DNA of 64,000 bases from the NCBI GenBank assembly GCA_902806595.1, contig CADCXC010000005.1, forward strand, positions 1,550,001 to 1,614,000. Direction: 5' to 3'. The notes under the pieces were generated by a model. That model was given only the letters and a program-made list of their open reading frames with translations, made no database searches and was not told the DNA's origin. Positions 40,677 through 52,420 of the stretch are shown here, in pieces. Source of the stretch: Pyrenopolyporus hunteri. Lineage: Eukaryota; Ascomycota; Sordariomycetes; Xylariales; Hypoxylaceae. The first letter of the stretch is position 1, and the number at the start of each line of letters is the position of its first letter. The position numbers and the translations under genes are program-made.

Positions 40677-43461
40677 TTAAAAGTAGAACTGCTGTTGGGA
40701 TTGTCCGGGTGGAGCTTGTGGGAGGAAATCGAAATTCATATCAGCCCCTGTGTAGAAGGGGTCTGGCGATTCTATAGGTGTCGGTTAACCCTGAATGAGC
40801 GGAAGATGAATGTAATACTCACCCCAGAAGATTGAATCGTAAAGCTCCATAGGCGCTAGAGTCGTCGGATCGAGTTGATTTAGATCTGGCATTCCCACCG
40901 TTTGTTGAATTGCTGGTTGGTATGGCATGGTCCTATCTCTTGTTAGTAAACATCAGGCAAGAATCTAAACGTAATAAGTAACTTACGTTGAGAAATCCGG
41001 AAGATTGTTCCCAGTCTGTAGCTCGGCCATAGCAAGAGCAGCGTCTTGGTGCCTATCAAACCCGGGCTGCAGACGGAACTGCGTATTTATGTTTGGAATA
41101 TTCTGTTGCGCGGCAGCTCCAGTTGGCGTACGAGTCCCCGACGCCGTCTCACTCTTGATTGCGGACGCCCCGTGTAGAGATCCATAGTCGTATATGTTTT
41201 TCAGTGCTGTTAATGCTCTCGAGAGGGGGCCGGATAGCTCAATATCCTTGTCAATCTTCGGAATGTGGTCGGGGGTGGGACTCGTCTGCTCCTTGGCTGC
41301 TGCGGCTGATAGAGCTGAAATCAAATCCCCTTGGAGCTGACGGACCTCGGGGTCCTGCTTTGTCTCACATAATATACCAAGGAGGACAGCAGAGGAAAGC
41401 CCGTGGTAGGTGAACGCCCAGCTTCGAGTCGGGATAAACGATAACTGGTGCATTGAAAGAAACATTCGTACCGTCTCGGTTAGGTTAGCCTTGCACTTAT
41501 CCGCCAGGACCTTCTTTTCGGCAGCTCCCAGCCTAACACAATCTCGGCGAAGGGCCGGACGACAACACACAGACACTACGAAGGCCGTGTGTAAGCGTAT
41601 AGCGTAGTGCTGCAGCTTATCGACTATACTTTTACAGGCTTCCTTGCTGCGTAATTGGGGGTAGACTTTCTCGCGGATCGATTCGACAGCGCGGCAGTTC
41701 TCGAGGATCGTCTCGTAGGAACAGTCAACAGTAGCATCTGGATTGAGCTGCTGCGAGATCACTTGGCAGAGAGTGTACATCGCCTCGAGATAGGACAGAC
41801 CCTCTATGGTAGAGCTCGGGGATAGCGGAATCGGACAGCATTGGATATTGGTCATGTTAGGACTACAGAAGATCGTGAGCGACGTCGTTTTAACCATGAT
41901 AAGTTAGGCTAATTACCGGTCGAAAGATAGCGACGTCAGCGTATCGTGCCATTGGCAGGTCCACCTAATTCATGTCAGTGAGCTAAGCAAGAAAGGGCTC
42001 CCAGTTACACCCACCATAGTTTTCTTCGTACGTAGGTTTTCAACGACATTTCAGTCGAGCCATTTTCGTCCTGTGTTACAGCCCGATGAAGCCCGAGCGA
42101 CTGCGCTAATCGACAAGTCATACCGAGCAAAGCCCATGAAGCCTCGGCTTTCATATCGTTCAAGAGACAGAATCCTGTTAGAAGGAGTGCCTGGATCGAG
42201 TCCAAATTGGGTCTGCAACGAAAATGATCAGACCTATATGCGAAGTCGTATGATTGAACTCGTGACATACCGTAGCAAAAAGTTGCCGAGCCTAAGGAAA
42301 TGGAAAGATATCTGAACATATCTCTGGGCGTCTCGCGTCCGAATATGATACGGCGAGTCACGGTACTGCGAACCAACAGCCATCACGGAGAAGAGGATGG
42401 CTAGCCATGACGCTGAGACGCGCCGACTTGACTTCCTATGCTCCCTGGCGTTCTTGGCCCGCTCTTCAAGATAGATCATGGTGCGAGATTCCAGATCGTC
42501 GATATCGATGACAAAGCCCCAAAAGGGGTGTGCAATCTCTTTATAAGCTCTGAACAGGCTACAGGGAAGGTTTGGTTAGTATGCGAGCTTTTAGATCGGT
42601 AACTAGGCGATTAGCGGTTCGACACGAATACTCACATCATCACTTCACGATCCGAGGGGAGCTCGGAGAAGATGTCCTGCGTCAGCTGGTTGAGGTGTTT
42701 CCCGGACATTAACGGGAAAGGCGCGGAGTTGTCGAGTCCAAGTATGGGGCGCATATCACGACGTATATCAACTCCATCTTTAGTCTCTATTGGGGAAGGT
42801 TGGTCTCGCAGCAGCGCGGGAATACTATTCTGGCCAACGTATCGCGACATCTCTACAGGCTCAGGTTCATCTTTCGACACATGCCAGTCAGCATATTTAG
42901 ATGTCTTGGATATTCGATAGAGCACACCTATAGCTTGAGCCCAACCCTCGGGTTGATGATCACTGCCCTGGTCATTGCCGATGCTATCGACGGGAGAATG
43001 GGGTCTTTTCCTTCCCTGACTACTCTCGGCCGGCGCGGAAGTCTGCTTGGAGGCGCTCGAGCGGTTGGGTTTATACGAGCATAGCTGGGGGTGTTCCCTC
43101 TTGACACAGTTTTCACAGGGCTGCTTGTTGTCGCATTTCACTTTCCGTTGCCTATAGGGACGTTTAGTTTAGAGGTCAACCTAACCTACAATATAGCGAA
43201 GACGAAGATCGACCGAGTTTTCTAGCTTTGATCTCGTTGTGACACACCTGCAAGGCCAACACGCCGTCCCTAGAAAAAACGTTGGTAAGCCAAGGTGAAA
43301 ACTGGGATTCGGCAAGTGTAGGCCCGACGCCGCGGAACGACACGTGCGAACCGGCTTAACATACCGTATCTTACTTTACGATGGGAGTGGATGATGTGAC
43401 TAGCTTGTTCCGGGGTCAGGTCCTGAATAGGGACCTGATTGATGTCTTGTTCTGGCGACAT
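40677..43461 (-). CDS. Zn2Cys6 transcription factor 2 with fungal MHR domain
   Basis: A nuclear regulator of 749 residues from nine exons: 43,461-43,365; 43,269-43,248; 43,151-42,636; 42,558-42,271; 42,212-42,015; 41,964-41,917; 41,862-40,987; 40,932-40,823; 40,771-40,677. All phases close. The zinc cluster CX2CX6CX5CX2CX8C (Cys36, 39, 46, 52, 55, 64) begins GTACWPCRQRKVKCD; exon 2 is only 22 nt and carries Cys36 and Cys39. The fungal MHR domain follows: RLGNFLLRPNLDSIQALLL, then AEASWALLGMTCRLAQSLGLHR, then RRKLWWTCQWHDTLTSLSFDRP. The C terminus is rich in Gln, Pro and Phe and could activate transcription. It sits tail-to-tail with the amidase, so control of the transporter/amidase pair is a reasonable guess, not shown. 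Confidence 0.92.
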
Positions 43462-44835
43462 GGGCGCCGATTCCAATTGTCTTTTTTTATGAGACAGACC
43501 CCCGCCACGCGATGGGCTCAGGCAAGTCAAGCAACCAAGCAGTCGGACTAGGTGGACTGGTGACTCGGGCTTTGGACTTTGGGACTTTGGGGAGTTTCGG
43601 CCTCGCCCCCCCAGAAGTCAGGGCTTCCAATGGATGAGCAGTGCCTAGAACCGGCTGCTGTAGCCGATCAGGGGGTTCCGTCTTAGCGTAGAATACGCAG
43701 TGTATGTTAAGGTAAATGTTAAGCAGGATCAGCAAGGCTTGTCGCGAAAGGTGATTGAAGGTCAAAGGAGCAGTAGAACAGGAATACCGAAGACCGAAGA
43801 TCCTCTAGACCGCAGTTTGTCGAAGCGGGGCCAAAGTCGTTAGAATAATCTTTTGCGATTTGTGAATATGAGAATTGGCCATTAGCCTGCCAAGCCTTTC
43901 CCAACACTCCGAACTTTCCGAGGCTTCAGGGGGGGTAGATACATAGGTACCTACCTAGGTGCCTTAGTGTACCTAGGTACGTATTGTTATATGTCCATGT
44001 ACTACATGTACGGTAGGTGGTACGGGCATGTACATGACATGGTATTACATAAGGCACGTCTAAGGTCCTGTGTATTCGTATACATGTATCTGATAGTATA
44101 CATGTATCTGATAGTATACATGTATCTGATAGTATACATGTATCTGATAGGAGGCCCATAGCTGGAGGAGCGGGGAACTGCGGGGTTAAGGTGCCCTTCA
44201 GGCCCTTATGGAAGTTGGGTATCCACTTACTAAGGCTTGGGTGAGCTGAGGTATCGTACATAGCTCTCCACGGGTCTCCCCAATCTACGGCTCTCTAAGA
44301 AAAACCCGCTCCTCTTTTCGACAAGGAACTACCCTACAACCCACATACAGCAAAACTTACCACGTTTCCCTACGCTTCCTATAACCTACCTTGTTGTCGA
44401 ACTCCTGCCGCTAGGACGCTTTGAGTACGCTCGTTGCTACGATCAGCTTCTACTTACCAATCAACTCGATGCGTCTTACCTTGTTTTGTCCCTAGTAAAC
44501 CCGGACACCCCACAACCAAGATCCGCATCGTCGCCATCCAATCGATCAGAATCTATAAGTCGGCCGTTAATACCGTGAAACGGTCCTCCACAGTGGAGTC
44601 TCGGGATTTGGTGAGGATGGTTTGACTATCGCCTGTGCCCCTTTGCTACAAGTCAGTCTACTATGCTAGTGTCGTTGATACACTGATCAAGCAGACGGTG
44701 GATGAATGCTACTGATTGGTCCAAAATGCTAACTCGTCAGACCAGCCCTGGACTTTAGCCTCTAAGTTGCATCGAGTAGCACCATCCGTCCCATCTATTC
44801 GGTTTGCCGAGCCGTAACGCAATATATGTCGTAGT
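43462..44835. other. Divergent intergenic region, regulator 2 and RdRP
   Basis: 1.37 kb that must hold both promoters. Between 43,935 and 44,050 it is dense in CCTAGG and ACATGTAC palindromes, followed by an 18-bp tandem repeat. No gene was seen. Confidence 0.6.
44078..44149. repeat. 18-bp tandem repeat, four copies
   Basis: Four copies of GTATACATGTATCTGATA lie head to tail with no spacers. Each unit contains the palindrome GTATACATGTAT-like core and a GATA motif. It lies about 700 bp upstream of the RNA-dependent RNA polymerase start codon. Confidence 0.9.
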
Positions 44836-47800
44836 ATGGCTCCGCAACTGCAGTGTGAACCGAGCTCTGTTTATCCAGTTACACCGTCTAAGAAGGGGCT
44901 CAGCATCGCAGAGTTCGACATATGGTTTCTCGAGTTTTCCAATTCATACAACCTTAACCTCAGACGTACCCCGCCGGGCCTCTCGCCGCAGAAGAAACGG
45001 GCCCTGTCATATTACTCAGAGCTACAATACTATGAACTGCTGAAAACCCAGTACTTCAAAGGCAGACACACCGTGATCCGTGACCTGTTCGACCATGGGG
45101 CAAAGGAGATTCACAGTAAATGGGTGAAGAAGCCTCATGCGGGACCTGATGTTGTCCCCTTTCCTACTAAACTGCCCCGGGCTACCACTGAGCCTGAACG
45201 ACGCGAATTGCTCAAACTTCTCAGAGCGATCCTAGATGATATTAACGGCTCGGCGAATATATCATCATGTTCGTCCATCGCAGCTTACGATGAACCCCTG
45301 TCCCCCACGAAGAATCGACGCCCTGAGTGTCATTCTAATGAATGGCAAGGCAGTCCTTCCAGAACGACTAAAAGCGCCCCTTCGGACATTGATACTGAGT
45401 TTGATCCCGATGATGAAAGATCGCCCAGCGTGCTTTCAGCTCTTGATAGGGGCCGCGTATACACAGCCAGCCCGGTGCCCAGCCAAACATCTTCGACAGA
45501 AGGGTTAAGCGATTCAAGATTTAGTCGAACTGAGAATCCCTACGGCTCAGGCAACTCAGTAAATACGAGCCAATCTATATTTGGATCGCGACCCGCTGCC
45601 TCCCAGGAGACACAGACTACTATTATTGCGAGTAATTCAGAAAGCTTGAAACTTCCTATTTTACGAAATCTCCGAATGGTGGGATCTGACTCAGACTCAT
45701 TGGCACCATCATCCAGCACCGAGCGTCACCTTCAGGCAGCTCTCGACAACCATGAACAACTTCAGCGGAATCCAAGAGGGTTTCCTAGGCAGGAACCGAC
45801 AACCTACTCATATTCAAGTGGTTTGGACCAGCGTACCACGCGCTCTATAACTCGATCTCCGCCTTCGCAATCCTCTCCAGTGTCATCACATATAGTTCTT
45901 CCACCACCGGCTTTCCCGCCGGCACTTCCTACCACCCCCCCTACGAAGGAAGAGACTGATGGGATACTACCACACGTGAGGCGCGGAAGCAACCAATATT
46001 TAGAACAGCGTCTCTACGATGTTTGGCGTAAGCAGTTTTGTTTCTCCCCTTCTCTTCTTTTTCTCAGAATTCAATAGTGAGCTCTGTGGTTAATTATTAG
46101 CAGCTCAACTTCCTCGCCATTATGATCAGGCCCCGTTCGTAGTCCGATGGGAGATTCTGCGAATCGCTCTCTACTGCGGCATACAAATGGATGAATTGCG
46201 CTCAGAGTATGACTCGTCCTGGAATGATCAAAATATAATGTGGGCCAGGCTCCAAGCTCTGCCTATATTCCAGGGCAAGACCCTACCTGAGAAATCCCGG
46301 CCTGAAGCCTGGGCCGCGGCTCTAAATGAGAAGTTCGGTACCACTGGCGAGACGGTCGTTCTCACGGCTTCGCTGACTGCGAACACATCTAAGAAGGGCC
46401 CCCTATTTTTTCTTAGGCTTAACTCATTGAAGTTGGATCTCCCGCATCGCCTCAGTCGTAGATTCGGGTCTGACCGGTTCCTCGAGCTTGTGATACCCGC
46501 TATGGGCTCCCAGGACGTAAAGAATCTTGGGGAATCAGCCATAGACATAATCCAGCAGTGGTTAATAAATGGTCCTCACGAGCTTCTTGGGCGCGTATGG
46601 GCGTCATTCTTTGTAAAGCCAACCTTGCCGAGAAAGATAAACAGTGAAAACGCGCTGGGGCCCCAGCCTAAAGTAATACATCAGGAGCGGGTATATCTAT
46701 TTGCGGAAGACGGCAATGATTTCCGGCATCTAGGGAAGAACGAACACTGGTCGGCAAAAGGGGAAGCAGCTGACATGCATACTAGAATGAATCGAAGAAG
46801 TCTTATTGACTGGCTGCTACAAGTGCCTAATAATCAAAAGCAGTCGGTCCTGAAACTATTTTCGCGTATTGCGTTGGGTACGGATTATCGAACGCTTACG
46901 CGTCCCTATGGATATGTTGCTGATGTATTCTAGGGCTGAGCCGGACGTATCCAACTGTCATTCTTCGTCCGGAACAGATTCGACACCGGGACAAGGATAT
47001 CCTCTCCCCCACTGGGAAAGTCATGAATGATGGCATCGCTCGCATGTCACGTGGACTTGCACGAGCTATAAGTGACAGCATGGGCCTACAAGACTTACCA
47101 GCAGGCTTTCAGGGTCGATTCGGCTGCGCGAAGGGGTTCTGGATTCGGGACACTACCGACACTAGCGATGAAATTTGGATAGAGACATATCCCTCTCAGC
47201 GGAAGTGGGTTTGTGATTATATCGAAGACGACCACCGCACTTTTGAAGTTCGAAATGAGTCGAAAGAATTAAAATCAGCTAGTCTTAACCTGCAGCTTCT
47301 ACCCATCCTTGAAGACAGAGCCATCGACCGGGCTCTAATGAAGGCCCAGGTCGGGAAATTCATGAAGGATAGCCTCATGAGGGATCTCGACGCACAAAAG
47401 GCCGCTATGCAAGACCCCATCCAATTTAGGCTCTGGGTCTATGAAAACTCGCCATCAGCTCGTCGGGAAGAGCGCGTCAAACTTGGCCAAATACCATTCT
47501 CAGCCGGCCTCCCGACTAGTCGAGAAGATGTGATGTCTTTCCTCCTTGACAGTGGCTTCGATCCGACGAGGCTAGAATTCCTGAGCGAAATTGCTTGGAA
47601 ACTACGAAGGGAAAAATGTCAGGAGCTCCAAGAGCGATTGAATGTGAGGGTTGGGCGTTCTACATACGCCTACATGGTCGTTGACTTTCTCGGCGTTTTA
47701 GAGGAAGACGAAGTTCACCTTGGATTTTCCTCTAAATTCACTGACGAACAATCCGGCTTCTCGGAAACTCTTCTCCATGGCATAGACGTCCTCGTTGCTC

Positions 47801-49041
47801 GTACACCGGCCCACTATCCGAGCGATATCCAGAGAGTAAAAGCGGTTTTCAAGCCTGAGTTAGGTTCTCTGAAGGATGTTGTCATCTTCCCAACCAAGGG
47901 CAAGATACCTCTTGCCGAGAAGCTTTCCGGCGGTGATTACGACGGCGACATTGCGTGGGTATGCTGGGACCCGTTGATAGTCAATAACTTCAGGAACGCG
48001 CGAATGCCCGACGTACCCGACCTATTCCAACGTGGCATATTACGCAAGGAAAATTCAAGCTACGCCGACCTCGTAGGGGTAAGAGACATTACCACCGAAT
48101 TCCTCGCAAGAGCTTTCAAATTCAACTTGCAGCAAAACCTCCTCGGCATGTGTACAAACTATAAGGAAAAGTTATGCTATGAGCGGAACTCGGTGCAAGA
48201 CGATCCCGCGATTCTCCTCAGCACGTTGATAAGCCATTTGGTGGACAGAGCGAAGCAAGGAACCGTCTTCACAGAGCAGGACTGGGCTCGACTCCGTAGA
48301 CGCCTGCGCCAGGGCGACCCTCCAGAGCCCCAGTACAAGAAAAATAGTTGGGGCGGTCAAGGCGAACCTACTCACATTATCGACTATGTGAAGTTCAGAG
48401 TGGGAATACCCACGATTGAGACGGAGCTGGGGACGTTCAAGAAGTCTATTAGCGGCGCTGACAAATTCGACAAGGACCTAGTAAGATTCTATCAATCTTA
48501 CGAAAAGTACCAGCGTCCTTACAATGAGCGTAAGGATGACATTAAAAAGCGATCCTGGGAGAAGATCATAGAGCAGCTGCAGAAAGACATCGACCAAGTT
48601 GCCGAGGAATGGCCTCGCGCTCGTGGAGAGTGGGATGCGAAACTCGCCCACATGTACGAAAAATGGCAATCGATCAGCCCCACGGACAAGGTGAAGTCCG
48701 AGACAGTACAGTCCCTACTCCGACAAGAGGATCTGGCTGGCGTCGGGTTTTCAAACTGGGACTTATTGAAAGCATCGTTCCTCTTCAAGATGTATTACAG
48801 GAAGTTTCCGAAGTTCGTCTGGTATATCGGGGGAAAGCAGCTTGCATACTTGAAGGCTCTATATACGAGCCGGAATACAGTCGCCCCACCAGTGTTTATG
48901 GTTCCCAACATGTACGCTGGTTCGCGTCCGGACAAGAATTACGCACGGGCTCTGGCGGGTAGGACTGATGGGCGCGATGCAGCGGGGGGTGAGCTGATTG
49001 ACGAGGATAAGGCTGCGTCGTTGTCAGACGATGACTTCTAG
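44836..49041 (+). CDS. RNA-dependent RNA polymerase, QDE-1-like
   Basis: A cellular RNA-dependent RNA polymerase that makes double-stranded RNA for small-RNA silencing (quelling). Three exons (44,836-46,027; 46,104-46,877; 46,934-49,041) with introns of 76 and 56 nt join in frame to 1,357 residues, close to the size of Neurospora QDE-1. The catalytic loop is SGGDYDGDIAWVCWDP, with the three aspartates at residues 990, 992 and 994; DYDGD is the QDE-1 form, whereas SAD-1 and plant enzymes commonly carry DLDGD. Other conserved parts are LGLSRTYPTVILRPEQIRHR, GKVMNDGIARMS and the RVGRSTYAYMVVDFLGVL stretch. Residues about 150-380 are Ser/Pro-rich and probably disordered. QDE-1 clade membership rests on the motif and size only. 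Confidence 0.95.
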
Positions 49042-50115
49042 GAAAGTTCACCGGCTAAAAACGATAGGCATCACTTGTGGGATGTTATTTTTCTGATTGT
49101 TCTCGGCCGCTAGGTCCGTCATGTGTTCATGAATGAATGAATGATGCATACCCCTTTGGTTCCAGAGCCGGGTTGGTTCCGATCCTCTCGATTCCTTTGC
49201 ACACGGCGGTTAGGACACGAGAATTTAGGGGGATGGTAGGTGGTGAGTCAGAGAGGTACGTCCGTTCTGTTATGGCAGCGTATAAACCTAGGTAGGTAGA
49301 AACCTACTTACAAATAAATAAACGACCAATCACCATCCCGATATAGCTATAGGTAAGATACCTATACATACGTCACCTAGGATGCGATAGGGAACGACTT
49401 ATCCAAGAAGAACTTGTAGGCCCTACTAGATCAGCTTATCGAATTCTTTCTTTTCATTCGCATTTTGCCTTAGGCGCATTCTCTCCGGTATCTCAAAATA
49501 GAGCCTTGCGTTGAAGGGACCCCATTCGCCGATGTTACGTCAACAACGTGAACGGTGCCATGAGACCTTTCATGATCGGCAAATATGCGAGCCAATCTGC
49601 ACTGCCTACATAGGCAGGATCTTCAATCCGGCAGCGGTGCTGCCATGGCAAATCATGATCCAACCATCCGGCTTGATAGCTTACTGTCAGCTTGGAAGGA
49701 GTGGAACCAGATATGGCCGTTCTTCAATCGCTATTGGATCATCGTGTTTGTCAACGGTTCGTACTTCAACTCGAACCTCGTATCGACTATAAGCCAGGTA
49801 CCTTACCGCCCATCGCATGTGGGGGAATGCAAGGCCGCCGTGCCTCAGCATAGGGCAGAGTAGTACACGCAGGGGCAGGAGACACAGCATCGTTGTGGTG
49901 GCGTTGTTGGAGTTTATAGAGCTCATCGACGAGAGGCAGAAAAGTACAAATAGAAGCCGAATTTCTCGCCACAGGTCTCAATTACCTCCCGATTATACGA
50001 TAGAGCCTCAGTCAAATTTTAATCAAGTTGAACGAACTTCAGTTCATAACTTCAAAGTCGACTCTGCGATTCAAGTCCAGCACGAACTCCAAAGCCTATA
50101 ATTAAACTCGAAGAC
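49042..50115. other. Intergenic region
   Basis: Just over 1 kb between the polymerase stop and the small secreted protein gene. Short frames near 49,511-49,930 overlap on both strands and show no protein-like features. CCTAGG motifs occur at about 49,288 and 49,376. Confidence 0.55.
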
Positions 50116-50587
50116 ATGCATTTCAAATCTGCGGCAGTGTTCCTCGTCGCTACGGCCTTCTCTCAGCTCGTGGCGTCCCAAGGGATATTCAGCTGCCACA
50201 CGCGAGAGGAGTGGGGTTACTCTCCCAAATGCTGCATGCACATCGAAGGCCAGATCGGAACAAACTGTGAGTTCTCTCTGGGCAAGGAGATTATCTTACC
50301 TGCCTATCTTAGATAGATATAATTCGTGGCATTGGGGCAGTTTAAATGCTAATACTCTCACTCTCCAGGTGTTGGAGCGCATCAGATGGGCGCAACGGAT
50401 CCGATCTGGGAATGCAATCTCTTCGTGTACAACATCACGGGATGTTGCCAGTCTATCGTAAGTTCCGCGACGTATCATGAACGATTTTCAGTCGAAGCTC
50501 TCGCCTAACGATGACTTATAGGGCTATAAAAACCCGTACAACAACATGACCGTCGACCTCTGCGCAACTTCTATAGACCCGCGGTAA
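50116..50587 (+). CDS. Small secreted 8-Cys protein, hydrophobin-like spacing
   Basis: Three exons (50,116-50,266; 50,369-50,457; 50,522-50,587) join in frame to 101 residues; each junction has a GTGAGT or GTAAGT donor. Residues 1 to about 21 form a signal peptide (FKSAAVFLVATAFSQLVA), so the product is secreted. The mature part has exactly eight cysteines, Cys27, 39, 40, 51, 66, 76, 77 and 94, in the order C-CC-C-C-CC-C that defines hydrophobins. The loops (11, 10, 14, 9, 16) are near class II lengths, but the region between cysteines is more polar than in true class II members and the last loop is longer. Two N-glycosylation sites (NIT, NMT) occur. It may be a hydrophobin-like surface protein or a cysteine-rich effector candidate. 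Confidence 0.75.
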
Positions 50588-51232
50588 AGGAAGAAGTGTA
50601 GTGTTTAACTATTGAATGATCCATACGATAATTTTGCAATGGGTTGATCGCCGGTAAATAAAACCAAGGGGGGATAGACGTATATACACCTAGTAGCTAG
50701 TAATTAATAAGATGGATTAGGAAAGATCGAGGAGAAACATGACGCATAGAATCGCATCTTGCATACCTACCTAGGTATCTTAAAGTCGACAAGTCCGATG
50801 GGTCCGGCGATGATGTGATCAGGAATCGTTTATATCCGGCGCACAAGGTATTGGGGGAGGTTGACGAAATCTTGCAAATATTCAATTCCCGTCATCGTTG
50901 CACGCCAGAGACCCAATGGGGGCTGGTGATAACCTCATCTTAATAGCGTTAACCCCGCTAGCTACGTTTCCAGTGCGGGGAAGAAACTGGAGTTCAGCCA
51001 GAATGGGGGTTAACTCGAGTATAGTACCCGACGAAGCGCCCACACATGCAACCTTGATACCACCTTGATGCCCTTAATATAAGTACCTGAGTAGGTATGC
51101 ATATATTCTTTAAGAGCAGCCAGAAACCAAATTCTCCCTCGTCTCGTCTCTCCTCTTCTCCTCAACCTTCCCGGAGAAGTCACATTTTAATACGGTACCT
51201 TTGACCCCTGATCGTGACCGATTCTCCTCATC
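50588..51232. other. Intergenic region
   Basis: 645 bp holding the 3' end of the small secreted protein gene and the promoter of the aldo/keto reductase. A TACCTACCTAGGTATC motif lies near 50,765. A pyrimidine-rich leader (51,133-51,165) precedes the next ATG. No gene was seen. Confidence 0.55.
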
Positions 51233-52420
51233 ATGGCGGCACCTATTACCCTTCCCGCCACCCTTCCCGAATCCCTGAAGAAGTCGATAGAGCAAACCAA
51301 GGTCGAATACCGCCAGCTCGGCAAAAGTGGTCTAAAGATCTCAGTGCCCATATTCGGATGTATGAGCTTCGGGGATACCAAGGCGCAATCATGGGCCCTC
51401 GACGAAGAAGACGTTAGTATTTCACAAATCAATAGCAATCTATTCATATCTACCGCGTAATTATACGAGGTTGCCCAGGTGGCTAATACCGCCCGCTAGG
51501 CCCTGCCTCTGCTCAAGGACGCCTACGACAAGGGGCTAAACACCTGGGACACGGCGAACATCTACTCCCAAGGCGCCAGCGAGGTCATCGTGGGGAAGGC
51601 GCTTAAGAAATACAACATCCCGCGGGAGAAGGTCATCATCATGACCAAGTGCTACTGGGCGGTCGGGGAGGAGCCGGACGTGCGGCACTTCGTGTACGGG
51701 GACTACGTGCCGCTGTCCAAGGACTACGTGAACCAGCACGGGCTGTCGCGGGCGGCCATCTTCAACGCGGTGGAGGCGTCGCTGCGGCGGCTGGGCACGG
51801 ACTACATCGACCTGTACCAGATCCACCGGTTCGACTACGAGACGCCGATCGAGGAGACGATGGAGGCGCTGCACGACCTGGTGCGCGCCGGCAAGGTGCG
51901 GTACATCGGCGCCAGCAGCATGTGGGCCGTCAACTTCGCGCGCATGCAGGCCGTCGCCGAGCGGCGCGGCTGGACCCGGTTCGTCTCGATGCAGAACCAC
52001 TACAACCTGCTGTACCGCGAGGAGGAGCGGGAGATGAACCGGTTCTGCCGCGACACCGGCGTCGGGCTGGTGCCCTGGGCGCCCCTGTGCCGCGGCCACC
52101 TCGCGCGCCCGCCCGCCGCCTTCGGGACCACGGCCCGCAGCAGCCTGGAGAAGACCGCGCAGCCCGGCGCCCACGGCACCGCCGAGCCCGACCTGTCCAT
52201 CATCCGCCGCGTCCAGGAGGTCGCCGACCGGCGCGGCTGGAAGATGAGCCACGTCGCCCTCGCCTGGATCAACAAGCGCGTCACCAGCCCCATCATCGGC
52301 TTCTCCAGCGTCGCCAGGATCGACGAGGCCCTCGAGGCCAGGGGCAAGGTCTTGACCGACGAGGAGGAGAAGTATCTCGAGGAGCTGTACCAGCCGAAGC
52401 CGATCGCCGGCCATACTTAG
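51233..52420 (+). CDS. Aldo/keto reductase
   Basis: An NADPH-dependent oxidoreductase acting on aldehydes or ketones, with a TIM-barrel fold, cytosolic. Two exons (51,233-51,412; 51,500-52,420) join in frame to 366 residues. The catalytic tetrad is complete: Asp77 and Tyr82 in [12 protein letters not shown], Lys110 in IIMTKCYW, His169 in [12 protein letters not shown]. The cofactor-binding end has [16 protein letters not shown]. The sequence resembles the voltage-gated potassium-channel beta-subunit-like and YajO-like branches, with a 20-residue insert after the Lys ([20 protein letters not shown]). Exon 2 is very GC-rich, exon 1 is not. No neighbouring pathway gene points to a substrate. Confidence 0.95.

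Noticed and set aside
44078..44149. Short regular repeats considered as a CRISPR-like array
   Set aside because: Units are head to tail without spacers, in a eukaryotic genome; it is a minisatellite.
50116..50587. Calling the small secreted protein a class II hydrophobin outright
   Set aside because: Cysteine order fits, but the loops are too polar and the last loop too long; only hydrophobin-like is supported.
51536..52414. 292-codon minus-strand frame opposite the aldo/keto reductase
   Set aside because: Same cause: GC-rich codons leave the antisense strand free of stops. The sense frame has the complete catalytic tetrad.
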